A stretch of DNA of 64,000 bases, taken from Symsagittifera roscoffensis. Its lineage: Eukaryota; Xenacoelomorpha; Acoela; Convolutidae. The stretch covers positions 56,333,964-56,397,963 of the forward strand of contig NC_087067.1 of the NCBI RefSeq assembly GCF_963678635.1, given 5' to 3'. Positions 52,162-62,345 of this stretch are shown here, in pieces (within the stretch, counting starts at the first letter, position 1; every line of letters starts with the position of its first letter). Both the position numbers and the translations under genes were made by a program. The notes under the pieces are model-generated. The model saw only the letters and a list, made by a program, of their open reading frames with translations. It made no database searches and had not been told where the DNA came from.

Positions 52162-52823
52162 ATGTCAACTCCACTGCAAATCATTTCAATTAATTCTCTT
52201 GAAACAGCTATATTATACCAAACCTATACCAGAGATTCTATCGTAGTGGTTCAACAGGAACGGAAAATGCGTCTTCGAAAAGCAAGTCCTTTGAACGATC
52301 TTGATCCAGGAAGCAGAGAATTCGATGAATGGGTCACTAAAAACCATATGATGTTACCGAATTATTTGCTGGATCAAATTGGTATCCTCATACAAAGCAG
52401 AAAACAGGTCTTCGAGAGTTGTTGTGTGACTGAATCGTGTCCTGCTCTGAAGCGCACAGCTATTCAAGACCCTACTTGCCTTGATCGTTCACCGAGAAAA
52501 ATACTGTTAAACTACGATTGCCAAACGATCCCCTTCTACGAAAATCAGGAAGGATCCATTAGAGGTTTAGCAGAGCGAGAAACTTACTGGAACATTGAGT
52601 CGATTGAATCAGCAGATCCAACAGAAAAAAAGATGAGGACCAGCAGACGCCCAAAACCCCCATTAAACCGTATATTTTTCCAATCACTCAACAACAGCAG
52701 CAGCAAACTTCTGCTTCTTCCAGCAGTCAAAGTCCCACTGCACCAACCTTAGTAACTGAGACACCGCCTATCAATGCTTGCTATTCGCCGAAAAAACGCA
52801 AACTGCAATTTAGAGATCTCTGA
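52162..52823 (+). CDS. Array gene copy 2 (type A)
   Basis: ATG at 52162 in ATTTTCAACGATGTC. The N-terminal ORF of 196 codons reads MSTPLQIISINSLETAIL, RLRKASPLNDLDPGSREFDE, LLDQIGILIQSRKQVFESCC and FYENQEGSIRGLAERETYW. In the zero frame it ends ...KVPLHQP at 52750-52752. A -1 shift at the phased heptamer A-AAA-AAG (52626-52632) gives a 220-residue product whose tail is Gln/Ser/Thr/Pro-rich and ends SPKKRKLQFRDL, a likely nuclear localisation signal, TGA 52821-52823. AATAAA follows at about 52996. No known domain; the protein is small, charged and soluble. Nuclear role is inferred from the PKKRKL motif only. Confidence 0.7.
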
Positions 52824-53426
52824 AAACTCAAAAAAAAAACTTTGTTTCCACCGAGATTGCACCAGTTTGGGGGTTTATTATTTAGTTCGATTAGTTTTAA
52901 ATATTGTGGCTGAAAATTTGTTTATGTTTTGTTTTTGATTTTTCTAATTTAATGTTTGCTCTGTAATTTTTTTTTTCAGAAATCTTTGAAAGAATAAAAC
53001 TAAACAAAAAGAAACAACTTTAAAATTTTTTTTGTTTTTGAAAAAAAAATTAAGAGTTTCAAAACTTTGTTGAAAACAAATACTGGTATCAAAAATTATC
53101 CTCTGGTTTCGACCATTAGTAGGTGATCAACTTAGCTAATGAATGTTTGCCTGTATATGCAACACTTAACATGTTATTTCTGTTCAAAACCGAAACCAGA
53201 AAAAGTTTACAAAATTTCGTGTTTTTTTTTGTCCAAAAATTGTCGAAAATTGATTTCGTGAACTGCAACTTTATCCCATACTGTTGCTATAATGGTATTA
53301 CAGCTGATGGAACCCGCAGTGCCTTGATACAACGCTTCTTGAAATGTAATTTTTGAGAAAATCGAAATTCGTTAAAATTCATCGTTGGCTAAGTGTCGTT
53401 CACTATGAAGGCGTGCTCAGAAATGG

Positions 53427-53640
53427 ATGAAACCAATTTTTTTAGACTCAGCGGGATCCGAGTCTCGGCGGCCACGTTTCAAAAGATATTTGGTGGTTTT
53501 TGAAAGGACTGCATATCCACTGAGCCAATGCTCCTCACAACCCTGCAGTGGAAACCATCTTAAAGTAAAAGCTGAAACACTGCAAAGGACCCAACAGATA
53601 CCTGAATCAGTGATCACATACGCCGAATGGATTTAATAAA
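53427..53640 (+). CDS. Possible terminal exon in array unit (both strands open)
   Basis: Plus-strand frame RPRFKRYLVVFERTAYPLSQ ... QQIPESVITYAEWI, ending in TAA that overlaps the start of AATAAA (53636). An acceptor-like TTTTTTTAGACTCAG precedes it. The same segment recurs after copies 1, 3, 4, 5, 6 (about 51300-51475, 55640-55820, 57763-57975, 59919-60131, 62130-62312); in units 1 and 6 the tail ends ITYAE with TGA. The minus strand is also open (MITDSGICWVLCSVSAF), so the strand is uncertain. The AATAAA favours plus. Confidence 0.3.
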
Positions 53641-54320
53641 AACATGAAAAAATCAAAAAAGAAAAAATTGATCTGATTGGCTTTTTTTCTCACTATAAAT
53701 GCAATACTCCTTGCGTGAAAGCAACTCGCTTCGGCTAATTGAATCGAATAGCCACTCCCGGCGCAACACTGGTAGGCAGCACCCGTCTGCTAACTTTCTG
53801 GCATCGGGCGAGCAGTCATCATTCGCGAGTAGTATCCAGCGTCTATTTCCATAGCAGTCCTGTTACAAAATAACAGATGGTACCACTTAATTGGTTGAAT
53901 GTGTACAGCGGGTTCTCAAATATGAAAACTAGCTTAGTACAACAATAAATTAATACCAAAAATGGTTATACATGTCAAATCTGTCTGGCAAATTCCCGTT
54001 TTAGCTCAAAAATCTCAACGTTTTTACCCTGGTGGCATGCATGTTATCTCTTTGAAGTGTAAACTTCTGTCATTTTGGGCTTAGGGTATCATAAAAAGGC
54101 CCCATGCTGTTTCTTTGAAGTATAGATTTTCAAAGCGTTCACATTTCGACTTTAATTGCAAAAACCCTGAAAACATTAAAATTTTTATAAACCCAGATTT
54201 ATGGTAATTGGCTAAATCTTAGACCACCAGCAATAAAAAACTAAAAGTGGTACGTCAAACTAAATCTACTCACTATTTTTATTCAATCTCTCAAAATCAA
54301 ACAAAACAAAATTTTCAACT

Positions 54321-54981
54321 ATGGCAACTCCACTGCAAATCATTTCAATTAATTCTCTTGAAAGAGCTATATTATACCAAACTTATACCAGAGATTCTAT
54401 CGTAGTGGTTGAACAGGAACGGAAAATGCGTCATCGAAAAGCAAGTCCTTTGAACGATCTTGATCCAGGAAGCAGAGAATTCGATGAATGGGTCACTAAA
54501 AACCATATGATGTTACCGAATTATTTGCTGGATCAAATTGGTATCCTCATACAAAGCAGAAAACAGGTCTACGAGAGTTGTTGTGTGACTGAATCGTATC
54601 CTGCTCTGAAGCGCACAGCTATTCAAGACCCTACTTGCCTTGATCGTTCACCGAGAAAAATACTGTTTAACTACGATTGCCAATCGATCCCCTTCTACGA
54701 AAATCAGGAAGGATCCATTAGAGGTTTAGCAGAGCGAGAAACTTACTGGAACATTGAGTCGATTGAATCACCAGATCCAACAAAAAACAAATGAGGACCA
54801 GCAGACGCCCAAAACCCCCATTAAACCGGATATTTTTCCAATCACTCAAAAACAGCAGCAGCAAACTTCTGCTTCTTCCACCAGTCAAAGTCCCACTGCA
54901 CCAACCTTAGTAACTGAGACACCGCCTATCAATGCTTGCTATTCGCCGAAAAAACGCAAACTGCAATTTAGAGATCTCTGA
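54321..54981 (+). CDS. Array gene copy 3 (type B)
   Basis: Starts MATPLQIISINSLERAIL. The N-terminal ORF of 157 codons ends ...ESPDPTKNK at TGA 54792-54794. The phased heptamer is A-AAA-AAC (54782-54788). A -1 shift here leads into the MRTSRRPKPPL tail that type A reads in the zero frame; the PKKRKL tail (to TGA 54979-54981) lies in the +1 frame. It has one acidic change in the N-terminal part (VVVEQE) against the other copies (VVVQQE). Confidence 0.65.
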
Positions 54982-56501
54982 AAACTCAAAAAAAACTTTG
55001 TTTCCACCGAGATTGCACCAGTTTGGGGGTTTATTATTTAGTTTGATTAGTTTTAAATATTGTGGCTGAATCTTTGTTTCTGTTTTGTTTTTGATTTTTC
55101 TAATTTAATGTTTGCTCTGTAATTTTTTTTTTCAGAAATCTTTGAAAGAATAAAACTAAACAAAAAGAAACAACTTTAAAATTTTTTTTGTTTTTGAAAA
55201 AAAAATTAAGAGTTTCAAAACTTTGTTGAAAACAAATACTGGTATCAAAAATTATCCTCTGGGTTCGACCATTAGTAGTTGATCAACTTAGCTAATGCTT
55301 GTTTGCCTGTATATGCAACACTTAACATGTTATTTCTGTTCAAAACCGAAACCAGAAAAAGTTTGCAAAATTTCGTGTTTTTTTTTGTCCAAAAATTGTC
55401 AAAAATTGATTTCGTGAACTGCAACTTTATCTCATACTGTTGCTATAATGGTATTACAGCTGATGAAACCCGCAGTGCCTTGATACGACGCTTTTTGAAA
55501 TGTAATTTTTGAGAAAATCGAAATTCGTTTAAATTCATCGTTGGATAAGTGTCGTTCACTATGAAGGCGTGCTCAGAAATGGATGAAACCAATTTTTTTA
55601 GACTCAGCGGGATCGTAAACAAGGCTTAGCCGCCGTTTTCGAGTCTGGGCGGCCACGTTTCAAAAGATATTTGGTGGTTTTTGAAAGGACTGCATATCCA
55701 CTGAGCCAATGCTCCTCACAACCCTGCAGTGGAAACCATCTTAAAGTAAAAGCTGAAACACTGCAAAGGACCCAACAGATACCTGAATCAGTGATCACAT
55801 ACGCCGAATGGATTTAATAAAAACATGAAAAAATCAAAAAAGAAAAAATTGATCTGATTGGCTTTTTTTCTCACTATAAATGCAATACTCCTTGCGTGAA
55901 AGCAACTCGCTTCGGCTAATTGAATCGAATAGCCACTCCCGGCGCAACACTGGTAGGCAGCACCCGTCTGCTAACTTTCTGGCATCGGGCGAGCAGTCAT
56001 CATTCGCGAGTAGTATCCAGCGTCTATTTCCATAGCAGTCCTGTTACAAAATAACAGATGGTACCACTTAATTGGTTGAATGTGTACAGCGGGTTCTCAA
56101 ATATGAAAACTAGCTTAGTACAACAATAAATTAATACCAAAAATGGTTATACATGTCAAATCTGTCTGGCAAATTCCCGTTTTAGCTCAAAAATCTCAAC
56201 GTTTTTAACCTGGTGGCATGCATGTTATCTCTTTGAAGTGTAAACTTCTGTCATTTTGGGCTTAGGGTATCATAAAAAGGCCCCATGCTGTTTCTTTGAA
56301 GTATAGATTTTCAAAGCGTTCACATTTCGACTTTAATTGCAAAAACCCTGAAAACATTAAAATTTTTATAAACCCAGATTTATGGTAATTGGCTAAATCT
56401 TAGACCACCAGCAATAAAAAACTAAAAGTGGTACGTCAAACTAAATCTACTCACTATTTTTATTCAATCTCTCAAAAGCAAACAAAACAAAATTTTCAAC
56501 G

Positions 56502-57166
56502 ATGTCAACTCCACTGCAAATCATTTCAATTAATTCTCTTGAAACAGCTATATTATACCAAACCTATACCAGAGATTCTATCGTAGTGGTTCAACAGGAA
56601 CGGAAAATGCGTCTTCGAAAAGCAAGTCCTTTGAACGATCTTGATCCAGGAAGCAGAGAATTCGATGAATGGGTCACTAAAAACCATATGATGTTACCGA
56701 ATTATTTGCTGGATCAAATTGGTATCCTCATACAAAGCAGAAAACAGGTCTTCGAGAGTTGTTGTGTGACTGAATCGTGTCCTGCTCTGAAGCGCACAGC
56801 TATTCAAGACCCTACTTGCCTTGATCGTTCACCGAGAAAAATACTGTTAAACTACGATTGCCAAACGATCCCCTTCTACGAAAATCAGGAAGGATCCATT
56901 AGAGGTTTAGCAGAGCGAGAAACTTACTGGAACATTGAGTCGATTGAATCAGCAGATCCAACAGAAAAAAAGATGAGGACCAGCAGACGCCCAAAACCCC
57001 CATTAAACCGTATATTTTTCCAATCACTCAACAACAGCAGCAGCAAACTTCTGCTTCTTCTTCCAGCAGTCAAAGTCCCACTGCACCAACCTTAGTAACT
57101 GAGACACCGCCTATCAATGCTTGCTATTCGCCGAAAAAACGCAAACTGCAATTTAGAGATCTCTGA
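56502..57166 (+). CDS. Array gene copy 4 (type A)
   Basis: Nearly identical to copy 2, with one extra TTC triplet in the Ser/Leu-coding run of the tail. Zero-frame end at 57093-57095; heptamer at 56966-56972; PKKRKL tail frame ends TGA 57164-57166. The downstream acceptor-like T-run is shortened (GCTCTGTAA lost near 57300). Confidence 0.65.
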
Positions 57167-58656
57167 AAACTCAAAAAAAAAACTTTGTTTCCACCGAGAT
57201 TGCACCAGTTTGGGGGTTTATTATTTAGTTCGATTAGTTTTAAATATTGTGGCTGAATATTTGTTTATGTTTTGTTTTTGATTTTTCTAATTTAATGTTT
57301 AACTTTTTTTTCAGAAATCTTTGAAAGAATAAAACTAAGCAAAAAGAAATAACTTTAAAATTTTTTTTTGTTTTTGAAAAAAAAATTAAGAGTTTCAAAA
57401 CTTTGTTGAAAACAAATACTGGTATCAAAAGTTATCCTCTGGTTTCGACCATTAGTAGGTGATCAACTTAGCTAATGAATGTTTGCCTGTATATGCAACA
57501 CTTAACATGTTATTTCTGTTCAAAACCGAAACCAGAAAAAGTTTACAAAATTTCGTGTTTTTTTTTGTCCAAAAATTGTCGAAAATTGATTTCGTGAACT
57601 GCAACTTTATCCCATACTGTTGCTATAATGGTATTACAGCTGATGAAACCCGCAGTGCCTTGATACAACGCTTTTTGAAATGTAATTTTTGAGAAAATCG
57701 AAATTCGTTAAAATTCATCGTTGGCTAAGTGTCGTTCACTATGAAGGCGTGCTCAGAAATGGATGAAACCAATTTTTTTAGACTCAGCGGGATCCGAGTC
57801 TCGGCGGCCACGTTTCAAAAGATATTTGGTGGTTTTTGAAAGGACTGCATATCCACTGAGCCAATGCTCCTCACAACCCTGCAGTGGAAACCATCTTAAA
57901 GTAAAAGCTGAAACACTGCAAAGGACCCAACAGATACCTGAATCAGTGATCACATACGCCGAATGGATTTAATAAAAACATGAAAAAATCAAAAAAGAAA
58001 AAATTGATCTGATTGGCTTTTTTTCTCACTATAAATGCAATACTCCTTGCGTGAAAGCAACTCGCTTCGGCTAATTGAATCGAATAGCCACTCCCGGCGC
58101 AACACTGGTAGGCAGCACCCGTCTGCTAACTTTCTGGCATCGGGCGAGCAGTCATCATTCGCGAGTAGTATCCAGCGTCTATTTCCATAGCAGTCCTGTT
58201 ACAAAATAACAGATGGTACCACTTAATTGGTTGAATGTGTACAGCGGGTTCTCAAATATGAAAACTAGCTTAGTACAACAATAAATTAATACCAAAAATG
58301 GTTATACATGTCAAATCTGTCTGGCAAATTCCCGTTTTAGCTCAAAAATCTCAACGTTTTTACCCTGGTGGCATGCATGTTATCTCTTTGAAGTGTAAAC
58401 TTCTGTCATTTTGGGCTTAGGGTATCATAAAAAGGCCCCATGCTGTTTCTTTGAAGTATAGATTTTCAAAGCGTTCACATTTCGACTTTAATTGCAAAAA
58501 CCCTGAAAACATTAAAATTTTTATAAACCCAGATTTATGGTAATTGGCTAAATCTTAGACCACCAGCAATAAAAAACTAAAAGTGGTACGTCAAACTAAA
58601 TCTACTCACTATTTTTATTCAATCTCTCAAAATCAAACAAAACAAAATTTTCAACT

Positions 58657-59317
58657 ATGGCAACTCCACTGCAAATCATTTCAATTAATTCTCTTGAAAG
58701 AGCTATATTATACCAAACTTATACCAGAGATTCTATCGTAGTGGTTCAACAGGAACGGAAAATGCGTCATCGAAAAGCAAGTCCTTTGAACGATCTTGAT
58801 CCAGGAAGCAGAGAATTCGATGAATGGGTCACTAAAAACCATATGATGTTACCGAATTATTTGCTGGATCAAATTGGTATCCTCATACAAAGCAGAAAAC
58901 AGGTCTACGAGAGTTGTTGTGTGACTGAATCGTATCCTGCTCTGAAGCGCACAGCTATTCAAGACCCTACTTGCCTTGATCGTTCACCGAGAAAAATACT
59001 GTTTAACTACGATTGCCAATCGATCCCCTTCTACGAAAATCAGGAAGGATCCATTAGAGGTTTAGCAGAGCGAGAAACTTACTGGAATATTGAGTCGATT
59101 GAATCACCAGATCCAACAAAAAACAAATGAGGACCAGCAGACGCCCAAAACCCCCATTAAACCGGATATTTTTCCAATCACTCAAAAACAGCAGCAGCAA
59201 ACTTCTGCTTCTTCCACCAGTCAAAGTCCCACTGCACCAACCTTAGTAACTGAGACACCGCCTATCAATGCTTGCTATTCGCCGAAAAAACGCAAACTGC
59301 AATTTAGAGATCTCTGA
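58657..59317 (+). CDS. Array gene copy 5 (type B)
   Basis: Type B coding region with VVVQQE in the N-terminal part. Stop at 59128-59130, heptamer A-AAA-AAC at 59118-59124, PKKRKL tail frame to TGA 59315-59317. Its 3' flank is of the form that follows type A copies, which points to recombination between units. Confidence 0.65.
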
Positions 59318-60812
59318 AAACTCAAAAAAAACTTTGTTTCCACCGAGATTGCACCAGTTTGGGGGTTTATTATTTAGTTTGATTAGTTTTAAATATTGTG
59401 GCTGAATCTTTGTTTCTGTTTTGTTTTTGATTTTTCTAATTTAATGTTTGCTCTGTAATTTTTTTTTTCAGAAATCTTTGAAAGAATAAAACTAAACAAA
59501 AAGAAACAACTTTAAAATTTTTTTTGTTTTTGAAAAAAAAATTAAGAGTTTCAAAACTTTGTTGAAAACAAATACTGGTATCAAAAATTATCCTCTGGTT
59601 TCGACCATTAGTAGGTGATCAACTTAGCTAATGAATGTTTGCCTGTATATGCAACACTTAACATGTTATTTCTGTTCAAAACCGAAACCAGAAAAAGTTT
59701 ACAAAATTTCGTGTTTTTTTTTGTCCAAAAATTGTCGAAAATTGATTTCGTGAACTGCAACTTTATCCCATACTGTTGCTATAATGGTATTACAGCTGAT
59801 GAAACCCGCAGTGCCTTGATACAACGCTTTTTGAAATGTAATTTTTGAGAAAATCGAAATTCGTTAAAATTCATCGTTGGCTAAGTGTCGTTCACTATGA
59901 AGGCGTGCTCAGAAATGGATGAAACCAATTTTTTTAGACTCAGCGGGATCCGAGTCTCGGCGGCCACGTTTCAAAAGATATTTGGTGGTTTTTGAAAGGA
60001 CTGCATATCCACTGAGCCAATGCTCCTCACAACCCTGCAGTGGAAACCATCTTAAAGTAAAAGCTGAAACACTGCAAAGGACCCAACAGATACCTGAATC
60101 AGTGATCACATACGCCGAATGGATTTAATAAAAACATGAAAAAATCAAAAAAGAAAAAATTGATCTGATTGGCTTTTTTTCTCACTATAAATGCAATACT
60201 CCTTGCGTGAAAGCAACTCGCTTCGGCTAATTGAATCGAATAGCGACTCCCGGCGCAACACTGGTAGGCAGCACCCGTCTGCTAACTTTCTGGCATCGGG
60301 CGAGCAGTCATCATTCGCGAGTAGTATCCAGCGTCTATTTCCATAGCAGTTCTGTTACAAAATAACAGATGGTACCACTTAATTGGTTGAATGTGTACAG
60401 CGGGTTCTCAAATATGAAAACTAGCTTAGTACAACAATAAATTAATACCAAAAATGGTTATACATGTCAAATCTGTCTGGCAAATTCCCGTTTTAGCTCA
60501 AAAATCTCAACGTTTTTACCCTGGTGGCATGCATGTTATCTCTTTGAAGTGTAAACTTCTGTCATTTTGGGCTTAGGGTATCATAAAAAGGCCCCATGCT
60601 GTTTCTTTGAAGTATAGATTTTCAAAGCGTTCACATTTCGACTTTAATTGCAAAAACCCTGAAAACATTAAAATTTTTATAAACCCAGATTTATGGTAAT
60701 TGGCTAAATCTTAGACCACCAGCAATAAAAAACTAAAAGTGGTACGTCAAACTAAATCTACTCACTATTTTTATTCAATCTCTCAAAATCAAACAAAACA
60801 AAATTTTCAACG

Positions 60813-61473
60813 ATGGCAACTCCACTGCAAATCATTTCAATTGATTCTCTTGAAAGAGCTATATTATACCAAACTTATACCAGAGATTCTATCGTAGTGG
60901 TTCAACAGGAACGGAAAATGCGTCATCGAAAAGCAAGTCCTTTGAACGATCTTGATCCAGGAAGCAGAGAATTCGATGAATGGGTCACTAAAAACCATAT
61001 GATGTTACCGAATTATTTGCTGGATCAAATTGGTATCCTCATACAAAGCAGAAAACAGGTCTACGAGAGTTGTTGTGTGACTGAATCGTATCCTGCTCTG
61101 AAGCGCACAGCTATTCAAGACCCTACTTGCCTTGATCGTTCACCGAGAAAAATACTGTTTAACTACGATTGCCAATCGATCCCCTTCTACGAAAATCAGG
61201 AAGGATCCATTAGAGGTTTAGCAGAGCGAGAAACTTACTGGAATATTGAGTCGATTGAATCACCAGATCCAACAAAAAACAAATGAGGACCAGCAGACGC
61301 CCAAAACCCCCATTAAACCGGATATTTTTCCAATCACTCAAAAACAGCAGCAGCAAACTTCTGCTTCTTCCACCAGTCAAAGTCCCACTGCACCAACCTT
61401 AGTAACTGAGACACCGCCTATCAATGCTTGCTATTCGCCGAAAAAACGCAAACTGCAATTTAGAGATCTCTGA
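60813..61473 (+). CDS. Array gene copy 6 (type B)
   Basis: Type B; differs by IISIDSLER (Asn to Asp) near the N-terminus. Stop at 61284-61286, heptamer at 61274-61280, PKKRKL tail frame to TGA 61471-61473. Its unit ends at about 62345, before the promoter-like segment, so it is the last gene of the array. Confidence 0.65.
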
Positions 61474-62345
61474 AAACTCAAAAAAAACTTTGTTTCCACC
61501 GAGATTGCACCAGTTTGGGGGTTTATTATTTAGTTTGATTAGTTTTAAATATTGTGGCTGAATCTTTGTTTCTGTTTTGTTTTTGATTTTTCTAATTTAA
61601 TGTTTGCTCTGTAATTTTTTTTTTCAGAAATCTTTGAAAGAATAAAACTAAACAAAAAGAAACAACTTTAAAATTTTTTTTGTTTTTGAAAAAAAAATTA
61701 AGAGTTTCAAAACTTTGTTGAAAACAAATACTGGTATCAAAAATTATCCTCTGGGTTCGACCATTAGTAGTTGATCAACTTAGCTAATGATTGTTTGCCT
61801 GTATATGCAACACTTAACATGTTATTTCTGTTCAAAACCGAAACCAGAAAAAGTTTGCAAAATTTCGTGTTTTTTTTGTCCAAAAATTGTCAAAAATTGA
61901 TTTCGTGAACTGCAACTTTATCTCATACTGTTGCTATAATGGTATTACAGCTGATGAAACCCGCAGTGCCTTGATACGACGCTTTTTGAAATGTAATTTT
62001 TGAGAAAATCGAAATTCGTTTAAATTCATCGTTGGATAAGTGTCGTTCACTATGAAGGCGTGCTCAGAAATGGATGAAACCAATTTTTTTAGACTCAGCG
62101 GGATCGTAAACAAGGCTTAGCCGCCGTTTTCGAGTCTGGGCGGCCACGTTTCAAAAGATATTTGGTGGTTTTTGAAAGGACTGCATATCCACTGAGCCAA
62201 TGCTCCTCACAACCCTGCAGTGGAAACCATCTTAAAGTAAAAGCTGAAACACTGCAAAGGACCCAACAGATACCTGAATCAGTGATCACATACGCCGAAT
62301 GAATTTAATAAAAACAAGAAAAAATCAAAAAAGAAAAAATTGACC

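Larger units (their letters stand above)
50070..62345 (+). repeat. Tandem array, units 2.16-2.18 kb, about 5.7 copies, each with one gene
   Basis: The six gene copies start at 50086 (truncated), 52162, 54321, 56502, 58657 and 60813, spaced 2155-2181 bp. Coding and non-coding parts are both nearly identical, so homogenisation is recent. Two subtypes exist. Type A (copies 2 and 4; copy 1 is mixed) has ATGTCAACTCC and a CAGAAAAAAAGATGAGG junction. Type B (copies 3, 5, 6) has ATGGCAACTCC and a CAAAAAACAAATGAGG junction. A downstream segment also has two forms: with GTAAACAAGGCTTAGCCGCCG (after copies 1, 3, 6) or without (after 2, 4, 5). The array is cut on the left inside the gene and on the right just before the next promoter. 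Confidence 0.95.

Noticed and set aside
52560-52640. Intron joining the array N-terminal ORF to the PKKRKL tail
   Set aside because: A GT-AG pair restoring the frame exists in type A (52565-52632) but the acceptor is missing in type B, and the donor is weak.
52950-53360. piggyBac-type Cys-rich zinc motif (CYFCSKPKPEK ... CFFCPK) in the array units
   Set aside because: The frame stops a few codons later and no transposase domain lies upstream; the spacing match is weak.
50070-62345. CRISPR-like or rDNA-like array
   Set aside because: Units are 2.16 kb, contain protein-coding frames and no spacers; no rRNA sequence.
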